Shown here piece after piece: positions 43,777-52,155 of a stretch of 64,000 nucleotides of DNA. The DNA comes from Planctomycetes bacterium ADurb.Bin069 (GTDB lineage: Bacteria; Planctomycetota; UBA8108; UBA8890; UBA8898): assembly GCA_002070955.1 (NCBI GenBank), contig MWEK01000008.1, positions 62,001-126,000 on the forward strand, written 5' to 3'. Both the position numbers and the translations under genes were made by a program. Positions within the stretch are counted from its first letter, which is position 1. Each line of letters starts with the position of its first letter. Under the pieces are notes generated by a model. That model was not told the origin of the DNA. It did no database searches and was given only the letters and a program-made list of their open reading frames with translations.

Positions 43777-45113
43777 AGGTACTCCGCGGGAAACCGGTAC
43801 GGGGTGCGGTACTGGGGCATGCTCAGGCGCGCGGCCTCCTCGTCGCCCACGATGGCGGCCTTCGCGGGATCGAACTTGAGCGCGCGCCCCAGCCGCAGCG
43901 CCAGATTGCCCAGAACGATGGGCACGTCGACCTTCGTGTGGTAGGCGACGCAGCAGCTCGGCTCCTTGCGGGAACGGATGCACTCGATCCACTCGCGCTC
44001 GTGGCCGGGCGACGGCGGAATGCGCGAGGCGGGAGGCTGCGCGCCCTCCATGGCCTTGCCCTCGGGCACGATCTTGTGGGTGCCGTAATCGCAGTAGAGC
44101 GTCCCGTTCAAGCCGTGGAAGTAGATGCCGAGGCGCCGCTGCGGCACCGGTTCGCCGTGCAGGTCGAAGCCGTAGCTGTTCACAAGCGACATCATCCACG
44201 TCACCGTCAAGCCCGGATACTGCCACAGGATCTCCTGGACATCGGGCGCATCGCCGTCGTCGTCGATGGTGAACCTCCCGCCCGTGCTGGCGACGTACGT
44301 CGGGTAGCCCAGGTCCAGGGCCCACACGGGCAGGTCCAGGATGTGCGGCGCCATGCCCGGCGTCCAGCCGCCGCCGTAGTCCATGAAGGAGGAGTGCTCG
44401 TAGGAGCCCGTGGCGAGGATCCGGTTGTACAGCCGCGCCGGCGCGGGGCCCAGCCACGCATTCCAGTCGAGCCCCTCGGGCGGCGTCGTGTTGGGATCCT
44501 TGCCCAGGCCCTCGCGCCCCTGGTTCATCACGTTGAACGTCCTGACGACGCTGATTTTCCCCAGGTTGCCCGAGCGCACCAGCTCCACCACGCGGCGATA
44601 GTTCTCGCCGGCGTGGATCTGGGTGCCGATCTGCGAGACGCGCTTGTGCCGCGCCACCGCGTTCTTGACGGCGAGGCTCTCGGCCAGATACAGCGTCATC
44701 GGCTTCTGAAGAAAGAGGTCCTTCCGCGCCTCGCAGGCGTGAATGGCCTGCAGGGCGTGCCAGTGGGGCGGCGTCGCGATGATGACGCCGTCCAGATCCT
44801 CCATGTCCAGCAGCGCGCGATAGTCCGTGAAGGCTTGCGCCGTCGCCGCGTACTCGGCTCGCGTCGCGTCGAGCCGCTCCTTGTTGACATCGCAGACGGC
44901 GGCGGCGACGACATCGGCGTGCCGCGTGCAGTTCTTGAGGTTCTCGCGGCCCATGCCGCCGCACCCGATCAAACCCACCGCCACCCTGTCGCTGGGCGGC
45001 GGAGCGCCGTCCGCTCCCAGCGCCGCCGCGGGCAGAAAGCTCGGCGCGGCCACCGCGCCCGCCGCCGCTCCCCGCAGAAACGAACGCCTCGACACATCTT
45101 TGCGATTCAGCAT
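43773..45113 (-). CDS. TAT-exported Gfo/Idh/MocA-family oxidoreductase (first of pair)
   Basis: The 446-aa protein has a twin-arginine signal 'SRRSFLRGAAAGAVAAPSFL', the Rossmann motif 'GLIGCGGMGREN', 'GVIIATPPHWHALQAIHACEARKDLFLQKPMTL' with the catalytic-type KP, and 'GGGWTPGMAPHILDLPVWALDLGYP' in the C-terminal domain. It belongs to the large exported planctomycete group and differs clearly from its coupled neighbour, so this is not a recent duplication. ATG 45113 has GAGGTGGA upstream. The substrate is unknown. It diverges from a glycosidase gene. Confidence 0.9.
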   Translation of the reverse strand: MLNRKDVSRRSFLRGAAAGAVAAPSFLPAAALGADGAPPPSDRVAVGLIGCGGMGRENLKNCTRHADVVAAAVCDVNKERLDATRAEYAATAQAFTDYRALLDMEDLDGVIIATPPHWHALQAIHACEARKDLFLQKPMTLYLAESLAVKNAVARHKRVSQIGTQIHAGENYRRVVELVRSGNLGKISVVRTFNVMNQGREGLGKDPNTTPPEGLDWNAWLGPAPARLYNRILATGSYEHSSFMDYGGGWTPGMAPHILDLPVWALDLGYPTYVASTGGRFTIDDDGDAPDVQEILWQYPGLTVTWMMSLVNSYGFDLHGEPVPQRRLGIYFHGLNGTLYCDYGTHKIVPEGKAMEGAQPPASRIPPSPGHEREWIECIRSRKEPSCCVAYHTKVDVPIVLGNLALRLGRALKFDPAKAAIVGDEEAARLSMPQYRTPYRFPAEYL

Positions 45114-45155
45114 TGCGTCCACCTCGTCGGTTGCCGGTTCACGCGCCACGCCGCC

Positions 45156-45184
45156 ATCGTAAACGCGCCGCGGCCCCGCGCCAA
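45156..45184 (-). promoter_or_regulatory. Promoter for the Gfo/Idh/MocA pair
   Basis: On the minus strand: TTGGCG (45184-45179), 17 bp, TACGAT (45161-45156), about 40 bp before the ATG at 45113. Confidence 0.45.
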
Positions 45185-45202
45185 GAGGGCGGCCGTCCAT
45201 GG

Positions 45203-45208
45203 TACAAT
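45203..45208 (+). promoter_or_regulatory. -10 box for the GH5-like gene
   Basis: TACAAT, 33 bp before the ATG at 45241. No convincing -35 box is seen. Confidence 0.3.
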
Positions 45209-45240
45209 GCCGGAGTCCGGCACAGGAGGAGGAACCGCCC

Positions 45241-47397
45241 ATGCGCTCCGCGCCGCGCCCGGCCCCATCGGCGCTGCTGCTCCTCGCTTGCGCGGCGTTT
45301 CCCCACCGCGCGGCCGCCTTCGAGGTCGAGCTCGAGGCGCGGCAGGTCGAACGCTACGCGAAGATAGAGATCACGTGGGCGCCGCCGGCCTCCTACGCCG
45401 GCCCCGGCGGCGCCGCCCGGGCGGACGCCTGGGCGGAAATCGCCGCGCCCGACGGCGCGGTCCTGAAAGCGCCGGCCTTCTGGTTCCAACCCTGCGAGGA
45501 ACAACGCATCGAAGCCGGCGGGAGAAGCGTCGACTGGATCTATCCCTCGGGGCCCTGCGTCTGGAAGGTCAGGTTCACGCCGACCGCGGTCGGGGAGCAC
45601 TCCGGCGTCTTCGTCGTCGATGACCGCGGCGGCCCGCGGCGCTCCGCGCCGTTCCGCTTCGAGTGCACGCCCTCGGCGCGCCCGGGCTTCCTGCGCGCCG
45701 CGCGCGGCGACGGCCGCTACCTCGAGCGCACCAGCGGCGAGCCCTTCTTCGCCATCGGCCAGAACGTCGCCTTCCTGGGGGGATCCCAGTACGTGAACGG
45801 CACCGCGAAGCTGGAGAAGATCTTCGCCGCCATCGCGGGCGCGGGCGGCAACTTCGTGCGCCTCTGGGCGGGCTGCGAGGACTGGGCCATGGCGATCGAG
45901 GCCCGCAAGAGCCCGTGGGGCCGCTCGTGGTCGTGGAAGCCGCCCTTCGCCCCCATGCCGTCCGGCGGCGAGGCGCCGGGCGCGAAGTGCATTGCGCTTG
46001 GGTCGAAGCCGGGCGACTCCGCGACGGCCGCGCCGCCGCGGCCGCTGGCGGTGAAGCCGGGAACGGCCTACACCCTCTCGGGGCGCCTGTTTGCGACGGG
46101 TCCGGCAGCCGTCGCCATCGATGTGGGCGGCGGCGCGCCGGTCGCGCCGATCGCGTGGGACGGGCGGGGCGTCTGGGAGCCTTTCGCGCGGCGGGTGGAA
46201 ATCGGCGGCGGCCGGCGGTGGCTCGACCGCATCGCGTTGCGCCTGCAAGCGGCCGGCGGCCCCGTGTTTCTCCGCGGTCTCTCCCTCAGGGAAGCGGCCG
46301 GCGGCCCCGAACTCCTGCCCCAGGCCGAGGCCGACGCGCCCGTCGAGGGCTCCTACGACCAGGTCGATGCGCGCTTTCTCGACCGCGTGGTCGCCGCGGC
46401 CGAGGCGCACGGCATCGCGCTCCAGGTCGCCTTCGTGACGCGCGACCTCTACCTGGCGCGCCTGTCGAAGGAAGACAGCCCCGAGTACGCCGCCGCCATC
46501 GCCGCCATCAAGAACCTGGCCCGCTACTTCGTCGCCCGGTGGGGATACTCCACGGCCATCGCCGCCTGGGAATACTGGAACGAGATGGATCCCGGAAAGC
46601 CGCTCGACCGCTTCTACCGCGAGCTCCGGGCGCATTTCGACGCGATCGATCCTTATGGCCACCTCGTCGCGACGAGCGCGTGGGCGCCGTGCCCGCGGGA
46701 CTGGGCCCACCCCGCCCTGGACACCGCCGACCTGCATTTCTACCTGCGGCCCGCCCTCGGCGACGCCTTCAAGGACGCCGCGGCGACGGTGGCGGAGAGA
46801 GCCGCTTTCCTGCGGAGCCATGCGCCCGGCAAACCCGCCTTCCTAAGCGAGTTCGGCCTGGCGGGCGACAAGTGGGAGTTGAGCGATTACATGCGCAGAG
46901 ACCAGGACTACCTCCACGGCCGCGATGCGCTCTGGGCCGCCGCCATGGCGGGGCTCGCGGGCGGGAGCATGAGCTGGTGGTGGGAGGATTTCGACCGCAT
47001 GAACCTGTACCGCCATTACGCGCCGCTTGCGGCCTTCGTGGCGGATATTCCCTTCCCCTCGTCGGGCTTCACGCCCGTCGCATGGCGCGAGCGCGACCCC
47101 GCCCTCCACGCCATGGCGCTCCGCGGCCCGCGCCTGACGTGCGTCTGGCTCAGCGATCCGGCGGCGTCCTGGTGGAACGTCGTGGTCGAAGGACGCGCCC
47201 CCGCGCGGATCGCGAACGCCGCCTTCGCGGTCCCCGACCTGCCCGAAGGAAGGTACCGCATCGAGTGGTGGGACACCGGCGCGGGAAAGCCCATCCGCGC
47301 CGAGACGCGCATGCTCGCCAAGGGCGAACGCGTGCAAGTTCCGCCCTTCCGGCGCGACATCGCCTGCAAGCTCGCGCGCGAGCCCGAGGCGCGCTGA
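45241..47397 (+). CDS. Secreted GH5-like (clan GH-A) glycosidase with DUF5060-like N-terminal domain
   Basis: The 718-aa protein has a signal peptide ending near 'PHRAAAF'. The first domain (about 27-140) looks like the DUF5060-type beta-sandwich often fused to GH5-like barrels. The barrel starts near 'PFFAIGQNVAFLGG' and is interrupted by a beta-sandwich insertion (about 245-365, 'AVKPGTAYTLSGRLFA...LRGLSLREA') resembling a carbohydrate-binding module. The acid/base is Glu448 in 'EYWNEMDPG' and the nucleophile Glu537 in 'FLSEFGL', a clan GH-A pair on strands 4 and 7. AGGAGG precedes the ATG. The substrate is unassigned. Confidence 0.82.
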   Translation: MRSAPRPAPSALLLLACAAFPHRAAAFEVELEARQVERYAKIEITWAPPASYAGPGGAARADAWAEIAAPDGAVLKAPAFWFQPCEEQRIEAGGRSVDWIYPSGPCVWKVRFTPTAVGEHSGVFVVDDRGGPRRSAPFRFECTPSARPGFLRAARGDGRYLERTSGEPFFAIGQNVAFLGGSQYVNGTAKLEKIFAAIAGAGGNFVRLWAGCEDWAMAIEARKSPWGRSWSWKPPFAPMPSGGEAPGAKCIALGSKPGDSATAAPPRPLAVKPGTAYTLSGRLFATGPAAVAIDVGGGAPVAPIAWDGRGVWEPFARRVEIGGGRRWLDRIALRLQAAGGPVFLRGLSLREAAGGPELLPQAEADAPVEGSYDQVDARFLDRVVAAAEAHGIALQVAFVTRDLYLARLSKEDSPEYAAAIAAIKNLARYFVARWGYSTAIAAWEYWNEMDPGKPLDRFYRELRAHFDAIDPYGHLVATSAWAPCPRDWAHPALDTADLHFYLRPALGDAFKDAAATVAERAAFLRSHAPGKPAFLSEFGLAGDKWELSDYMRRDQDYLHGRDALWAAAMAGLAGGSMSWWWEDFDRMNLYRHYAPLAAFVADIPFPSSGFTPVAWRERDPALHAMALRGPRLTCVWLSDPAASWWNVVVEGRAPARIANAAFAVPDLPEGRYRIEWWDTGAGKPIRAETRMLAKGERVQVPPFRRDIACKLAREPEAR

Positions 47398-47474
47398 CGC
47401 CGGCGGCGCCGGCGCGACCCCGGCGGCCGAATCGCTTTCGCCGAAGGTTTCCGGCGGCTGATCCGCCGGCGGGT

Positions 47475-49274
47475 TCACTCTTTCGGGAGGAACTCCGGAA
47501 CGCCGTCGTCGGAGACTTCCAACCAGCCGATCGTCACGCGGCGGTCCGGATTCCCCTCGTCCGGGATCATGCGCTCGCCGGGGTGGCCGATTCTGTCGGG
47601 CGCCCAGAGGCCGACCAGCACCACGAAGGAGCGGCCGCGGGCGCCTTCGGGCACGGCGAATTCGCACCCCAGTTGCACCTGCCCCGCCCTGTGAACGCTC
47701 TCGAGCGGACCGGTCGGGTCCGGCAGACCCTGAAAGCCGATCTCTCCCGCGCGGTCGAAATGGCAGAAGGGCCTGACCGTCCGCGGCAGGGAGACGCGGA
47801 TCGTCCATGAGAGCGGCAAGAGCCAACGCTCGCCCCGCTTCTCCAGCGGCCCGGGCCGCACGGCGAAATCGCCCAAAACGCGCATGCCGCCCAGGCGGTA
47901 GCGGCGCCGGCCGTCGTCGCCGGGCAGCGGCAATGCCAGGCGCGGCGTCCCCGTCGGGCTTCCGACCGACACGAACACCTCGTACTCGCCCGCCGCCAGA
48001 TTGAAGGGCAGGGCGAAGGAGGCTTCCTCGGAAAGCGCCTCGGCCTGGTCGGGAGGGCCGACAGGCAAGCGGCGGGCGTCGAAACCGTGATCGACGAACA
48101 CCGCCGCGATGCCGCCTTGTTTATCCTTCAGGGTGACGGCGGGGAACCCGCCCGGGTAGCAGGGAGCGACGCCCGCGTTGCGCCACCGGGCGGCGAGCTT
48201 CCACTCCGACTCGACGCGCACCCGCGCCGGCCAGGACATCTCGAGGAGCTGCAAGCGGTAGCCCAGGCGGCGGTTGATCTTCGCCACGAGGTCCCGGTTC
48301 TCCTCCAGGAACTCTCGGGGCCACCAGTGGATCGAGGCGTAACTGGCATGGTATTTCTCCACGGCCTCGAGGTACCGGCCGCCGTCCTTCCAATTGCCTC
48401 TGTCGCGGGAGCTTCCGTAGTGCTCGCTTTCCAGTATCACGGGAAGCGTGGGCCAGAAGGCCTGCGCCAGGTCGGCATGAAAAAAAGCGTTTTCCCCGCC
48501 CTGAACGAGGATGCTGTCGTCCCTCAACGTCAATCCTCGGCGCAGGGCATGGGCGATGGGCGCCTCCCCCTGGAAGGAGAAGTCGTCGTTCGCCGCCAGG
48601 AGCGTCCGCTTGAAGCGTTTGCAGTGAAGGTCGATATGCTTGCAGATCGTGGCGGCGGGGTATTGCAGGCCGGAGCTGTGGAAGGTATGGCCCTCTCCCC
48701 AGACGCCGAAGGAGCCGACGTCGATGAAGGCGACGGTGGGATCGCCGTCGTAGCGGAGGGCGGCGGCGGCCAGGAAATTGTCGAGCTTTTCCAGGAAGAC
48801 GGGGTCGTCGTAGTCCGGCTCCCAGAAGGGTCCGTCCGGGACAACGCCCTTGCCGGGGAGGAAGTCGTTGCCCTTGGCGCCGGCCATCCGCACCCACTCG
48901 GGCGTGGCCCAGCGCATCCAAGACTCGGCGCAGGAAAACCTGAAGGCCACTTGTTTTCCCTTGGCGATCCAGCGCTGAGCCGGCGCGTCCACCACCGCCC
49001 AGTTGAACTTGCCTTCTTCCGGCTCGATGTAGCTCCAGGGGATGCGCAGGTAGACCACCGTCAGCCCCGGGTAATCGTCCAGCGTGTCGGCCGGCGCCAG
49101 GCGCGATCCGTAGTGGGCCGGCACGTTGTCGTAGAAATGAAACACCCAGCCCATGGCGGGGTTTTCCAGCGCGGCGCCGGTATCCGCCGGATTGACCATC
49201 ACCCGCTCCCGGGCGGCAAGAACGCTCGCGACCAGGCAGAGAGCCGCCGGCAACGATGTCGAGACACGGTTCAT
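47475..49274 (-). CDS. Secreted DUF4832-type glycosidase-like protein
   Basis: The 599-aa protein has a signal peptide (about 1-21) and starts like DUF4832/beta-galactosidase-like barrels: 'LENPAMGWVFHFYDN', then 'LTVVYLRIPWSYIEPEEGKFNW'. 'VAFIDVGSFGVWGEGHT' has the Glu expected at the strand-4 acid/base position and 'PVILESEHYG' a candidate nucleophile Glu. The C-terminal half (about 330-599) contains two beta-sandwich domains, including 'ARWRNAGVAPCYPGGFPAVTLKDKQG', a typical DUF4832 segment. Function is inferred only from fold. GAGG precedes the ATG. It follows the 110-aa hypothetical gene by 62 bp on the same strand. Confidence 0.75.
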   Translation of the reverse strand: MNRVSTSLPAALCLVASVLAARERVMVNPADTGAALENPAMGWVFHFYDNVPAHYGSRLAPADTLDDYPGLTVVYLRIPWSYIEPEEGKFNWAVVDAPAQRWIAKGKQVAFRFSCAESWMRWATPEWVRMAGAKGNDFLPGKGVVPDGPFWEPDYDDPVFLEKLDNFLAAAALRYDGDPTVAFIDVGSFGVWGEGHTFHSSGLQYPAATICKHIDLHCKRFKRTLLAANDDFSFQGEAPIAHALRRGLTLRDDSILVQGGENAFFHADLAQAFWPTLPVILESEHYGSSRDRGNWKDGGRYLEAVEKYHASYASIHWWPREFLEENRDLVAKINRRLGYRLQLLEMSWPARVRVESEWKLAARWRNAGVAPCYPGGFPAVTLKDKQGGIAAVFVDHGFDARRLPVGPPDQAEALSEEASFALPFNLAAGEYEVFVSVGSPTGTPRLALPLPGDDGRRRYRLGGMRVLGDFAVRPGPLEKRGERWLLPLSWTIRVSLPRTVRPFCHFDRAGEIGFQGLPDPTGPLESVHRAGQVQLGCEFAVPEGARGRSFVVLVGLWAPDRIGHPGERMIPDEGNPDRRVTIGWLEVSDDGVPEFLPKE

Positions 49275-49336
49275 AGGCAACCTCGCGCGTTGCGCCGCAA
49301 ACCGGCGGCGCGGAAACACCGGGCTTCGCGGCGCCG

Positions 49337-49669
49337 TCAGAACGCAGGCCACACCTGTTGGGATCCGCCCGCGTGATCCTCGACCACCACCCACCGCAGC
49401 CGCTTGGGCGGCAAATGCGCCCAAAGCCGCGACGCCTCCAGCCTGCGTTTGGCGTTCTCGATCAGGACCTTGTACTCCTCGGCGCACCGGTGCGCGGTCC
49501 CGGCCGGCTCGACGACTTCGCATAGGATTTCCTTGGGCCCGGGGCGCAGGGCGATCGACCCGCCGAGGACCACTACGCCGTCGCGGCCGGAAAGCAGCTC
49601 CGCCGCCAGGGCAATCCGCGCTTCCGGCGATTCTTCGTCAATCCGCAGGGCGTCTTTGGACGGTTTCAT
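49337..49669 (-). CDS. Small conserved-looking hypothetical protein, 110 aa
   Basis: I do not recognise the family. The 110-aa protein has a start region 'LRIDEESPEARIALAAELLSG', a central beta-rich part ('DGVVVLGGSIALRPGPKEILCEVVEP'), one helix ('EEYKVLIENAKRRLEASRLWAHLP'), and a Trp-containing end, 'RLRWVVVEDHAGGSQQVWPAF'. No signal peptide or membrane helix is present, unlike its secreted neighbours. ATG 49669 has AGAGGCGT upstream and overlaps the TGA of a start-less upstream frame as ATGA. It lies between the sialidase-like and DUF4832-type genes. Confidence 0.7.
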   Translation of the reverse strand: MKPSKDALRIDEESPEARIALAAELLSGRDGVVVLGGSIALRPGPKEILCEVVEPAGTAHRCAEEYKVLIENAKRRLEASRLWAHLPPKRLRWVVVEDHAGGSQQVWPAF

Positions 49670-49857
49670 ACGCCTCTCCCCGAGGAGAGCATGACCTCCT
49701 CGAAGTCTATCGGAATGCCCTTGGAGTTGAAAGACCACGCCCCCGGGCGGAGCGCGCGGCGGGAGTCACCGGGAAGCTGGACAAGCTCTCGGAAGCCGCC
49801 GATGGAACACGCCTCCGAGGGGGCTTCGTTTCCCAGTGCGGTCCGCCGCCTCGCCGC
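49666..49857 (-). pseudogene. Possible small gene or 5'-truncated remnant coupled to the 110-aa gene
   Basis: A minus-strand frame ending in TGA at 49668-49666 reads as plausible coding sequence with strong GC3: 'GFRELVQLPGDSRRALRPG' then 'WSFNSKGIPIDFEEVML'. Its stop overlaps the next ATG as ATGA. There is no ATG, GTG or TTG in frame between the sialidase-like stop (49859) and about 49699. It may be a gene that lost its 5' end, use a non-standard start, or be chance. No function is proposed. Confidence 0.3.
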
Positions 49858-49858
49858 C

Positions 49859-51259
49859 TTACGGCCGCGCTTGCGAACTCGCGCCCGCGGGCCGGGGGCG
49901 GGCGAAATCGCCCTCCATGGAAGGAGGGAGGAGGAATACGTCGCCTGACTTATTGCAGAAATACAGGTTCGACACGGAGAAGCGGTCGGTGTCGCCGTCG
50001 GCCCAGAGGGCGTAGAAATCGTCGTGAGCGTTGACGGGGCGTCGGGCGTAGGTGTGGTTTCGAGGGCTGTCCGCCGTCAACCGGCGCACTTTCGTCCACG
50101 AGACGCCTCGATCTCGGCTGATCCACAGGGCCATCTCGCCGCCGGCGCCCCAGGGCTGGGGCCCGGGTTCGCTGGGGCCGATGATGCGCCACAGGCCGTC
50201 CGGTTCGATGTAAAGGGCGCCCACATCGTAGTTGTGTGTCGATGTCGTGACGGGATTGAGGCTCCAGGCCTTGGCCGGCGGATCCCACCGCGCCGTGAAC
50301 CAGATCCGCGGCGGTTCCTGGGGGCCGGGGCGGTGGTCGCCGCTCAGCACGTAGAGGAGGACGGGGTTGCCGCCGGCGTCGACGTTGACGTCCTGGATAT
50401 AAACGCGCCTGCCCTCGGACTCGTAGTCGTGAACCAGGGCCGGGTTGGTCTTGTCCTCCAGGGGCAGCGCCACGGCCTGGCCGGCCGCGTTGGTCCAGGT
50501 TCGCCCCATGTCGCCGGTGCGGAGCAAATAGAGGTTGGTGCGCTTGTCGAGGTTGCCGCCGGGATGGTAATTGAACCCGGTGACGATCTGGCCGCCGCGC
50601 TCGGCGCTCGTCTGATAGTGGCCGCCGAATCCGGCGAGCTTCTGAATCCCGCTCCAGGTCCGGCCGTCGGGGCTGGTGCGCCAGTACTCCTCGCGGCCCT
50701 TGGTATACATGGTGAAGAGCAGCAGGAACCCGCGGCCCTCGACGAACCAGGGCTGGGGATACGCCATGCGGTCCCAGGTGTCCACCAGCTCGAAGGCGTT
50801 GATGTCGTAGGGTTTCACGCTGCGGTAGATGAAGCCGGGCCGGGCGTTGGCGCGCCCGGCGACGAAGACCCACAAGCGGCCGTCGCCGTCGATGCAGAGG
50901 CTCGGGTTGTCGTGGGGATCGTTGACGCGCTTTTTCTCGTGAACCACCGTCGGCCGGGGCACGACGCCCTCGGCGTGGTCGTAATAGGAGATCATGGCGA
51001 GCAGGTTGCGTTCGCCCGGAGCGAAGCCGCCGTAAACGAAGAAAGTCTTGTTCGCCTTGGGCGCGTGGACGGCGATGGGCACATGGCTGGTCGTGTAGGT
51101 GCCCAGGCCGCCTGAATACTTGTCGCCGTAGGCGCTTTTCTGCCCCAGCTCGAACCAAGCGCCGCGGTAGCCATCCTCCTTGCGCGGGCCCGCCCCGGCC
51201 GCAAAGGCCGGAGCGGCGAACGCGAGAACCGCAAGCGCCGGGACCAGTCGTCGTGTCAT
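49859..51259 (-). CDS. Secreted BNR-repeat/sialidase-like six-bladed propeller protein
   Basis: The 466-aa protein has a signal peptide ending near 'APAFAAG'. It resembles the BNR-repeat-containing family (PF15892-like): 'YRGAWFELGQ', 'YSGGLGTYTTSHVPIAVHAPKANKTFFVYGG', and 'NPSLCIDGDGRLWVFVAGR'. Asp-box-like turns appear as 'TSPDGRTWSG', 'TGDMGRTWTN' and 'SRDRGVSWTK', the SxDxGxTW pattern of sialidase propellers. Whether it cleaves sialic acid, a uronic acid lyase product or nothing is unknown. ATG 51259 has GGAGGAG upstream. It is 71 bp downstream of the nitrilase-family gene, on the same strand. Confidence 0.82.
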   Translation of the reverse strand: MTRRLVPALAVLAFAAPAFAAGAGPRKEDGYRGAWFELGQKSAYGDKYSGGLGTYTTSHVPIAVHAPKANKTFFVYGGFAPGERNLLAMISYYDHAEGVVPRPTVVHEKKRVNDPHDNPSLCIDGDGRLWVFVAGRANARPGFIYRSVKPYDINAFELVDTWDRMAYPQPWFVEGRGFLLLFTMYTKGREEYWRTSPDGRTWSGIQKLAGFGGHYQTSAERGGQIVTGFNYHPGGNLDKRTNLYLLRTGDMGRTWTNAAGQAVALPLEDKTNPALVHDYESEGRRVYIQDVNVDAGGNPVLLYVLSGDHRPGPQEPPRIWFTARWDPPAKAWSLNPVTTSTHNYDVGALYIEPDGLWRIIGPSEPGPQPWGAGGEMALWISRDRGVSWTKVRRLTADSPRNHTYARRPVNAHDDFYALWADGDTDRFSVSNLYFCNKSGDVFLLPPSMEGDFARPRPAGASSQARP

Positions 51260-51330
51260 GCCGCCGCTCCTCCGTGGAACCGCCATGAGCCGAAAAAGGC
51301 CCGCCGCCGCCCAGGGAGTCCGGGCCGGAA

Positions 51331-52152
51331 TCAGGCCGCGGGGCCTCCCGGGCCCTTGGCGCCCGCATCCCGCCCCGGCTCGACCGTCAGCACGATCAGC
51401 TCCTCCCGGTTCCACTTCCCTTGGACCAGCGCGAGGCCCGTGCGGTCCGCCGCCGCGCTCAGGCCCTCGTAGGTGCGGCCGCACCACTCCCCGTGCGTGA
51501 TCGCGCCCACGCAGTTGGGGCCCAGAACCGGCGCGCCTAAAACGCGCGCCGCCCGCTGGACCGTCATGAGAAGCTCGAAGCCGTGCTCCGGCCACGCCTC
51601 CCTCGGCGCGGCCCAACCGTACGGCACGTAAACCAAGTCGGGCCCGCGGCGGGCGAGCGCCTCCAGAAGGGGCCGCTCGAAGCTGTCGGCGCAGACCAGC
51701 ATCCCCAGGCGCCCGAAGGGCGTCCGCGCCGCGTCGATCGCCGCCGGATCGCCCGCCGCGTAGGGTGGATCCATGAGGCCGGCCAGGAGGTTGATCTTCC
51801 GGTGCTTGAGGACGATGGCGCCGCGGGGGTCGATGAGCACCGCCGCGTCATAGAGCGCGCCCTCCGCCCGCTCCGAAAGTCCGATCCCCACCCAGAGGTC
51901 GAATTCCCGCGCGAGCGCCGCCACCCTATCCGTGAAGGGCCCCGGCACCGGGCCCGCCAGCCTGTGCGCCTCGGGATTCACCCACCCCAAGTCCACGCTC
52001 TCAGGGAAGAAAACGGCCCGCGCCTGGTGCTTGGCCGCGGCCGCGGCGGCGGCGCGGACGCGCGCGAAGTTGCCCTCGAGGTCGGAGTCGACGCAGCGCA
52101 CCTGCGCCAAGGCGACCTTCACGGGAGGAAGGGACGCGGCCGCGGCAGCCAT
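51331..52152 (-). CDS. Carbon-nitrogen hydrolase (nitrilase superfamily)
   Basis: The 273-aa cytosolic enzyme has the Glu-Lys-Cys triad of the nitrilase superfamily: Glu in 'AVFFPESVDLGW', Lys in 'VLKHRKINLL', and Cys in 'MLVCADSFERP'. These enzymes hydrolyse amides, nitriles or carbamoyl groups. The specific substrate cannot be read from sequence. It starts 3 bp after the GH123-like stop, so the two are almost surely co-transcribed. An amidase beside an amino-sugar glycosidase is suggestive but not proof of joint action. Confidence 0.88.
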   Translation of the reverse strand: MAAAAASLPPVKVALAQVRCVDSDLEGNFARVRAAAAAAAKHQARAVFFPESVDLGWVNPEAHRLAGPVPGPFTDRVAALAREFDLWVGIGLSERAEGALYDAAVLIDPRGAIVLKHRKINLLAGLMDPPYAAGDPAAIDAARTPFGRLGMLVCADSFERPLLEALARRGPDLVYVPYGWAAPREAWPEHGFELLMTVQRAARVLGAPVLGPNCVGAITHGEWCGRTYEGLSAAADRTGLALVQGKWNREELIVLTVEPGRDAGAKGPGGPAA

Positions 52153-52155
52153 CGC

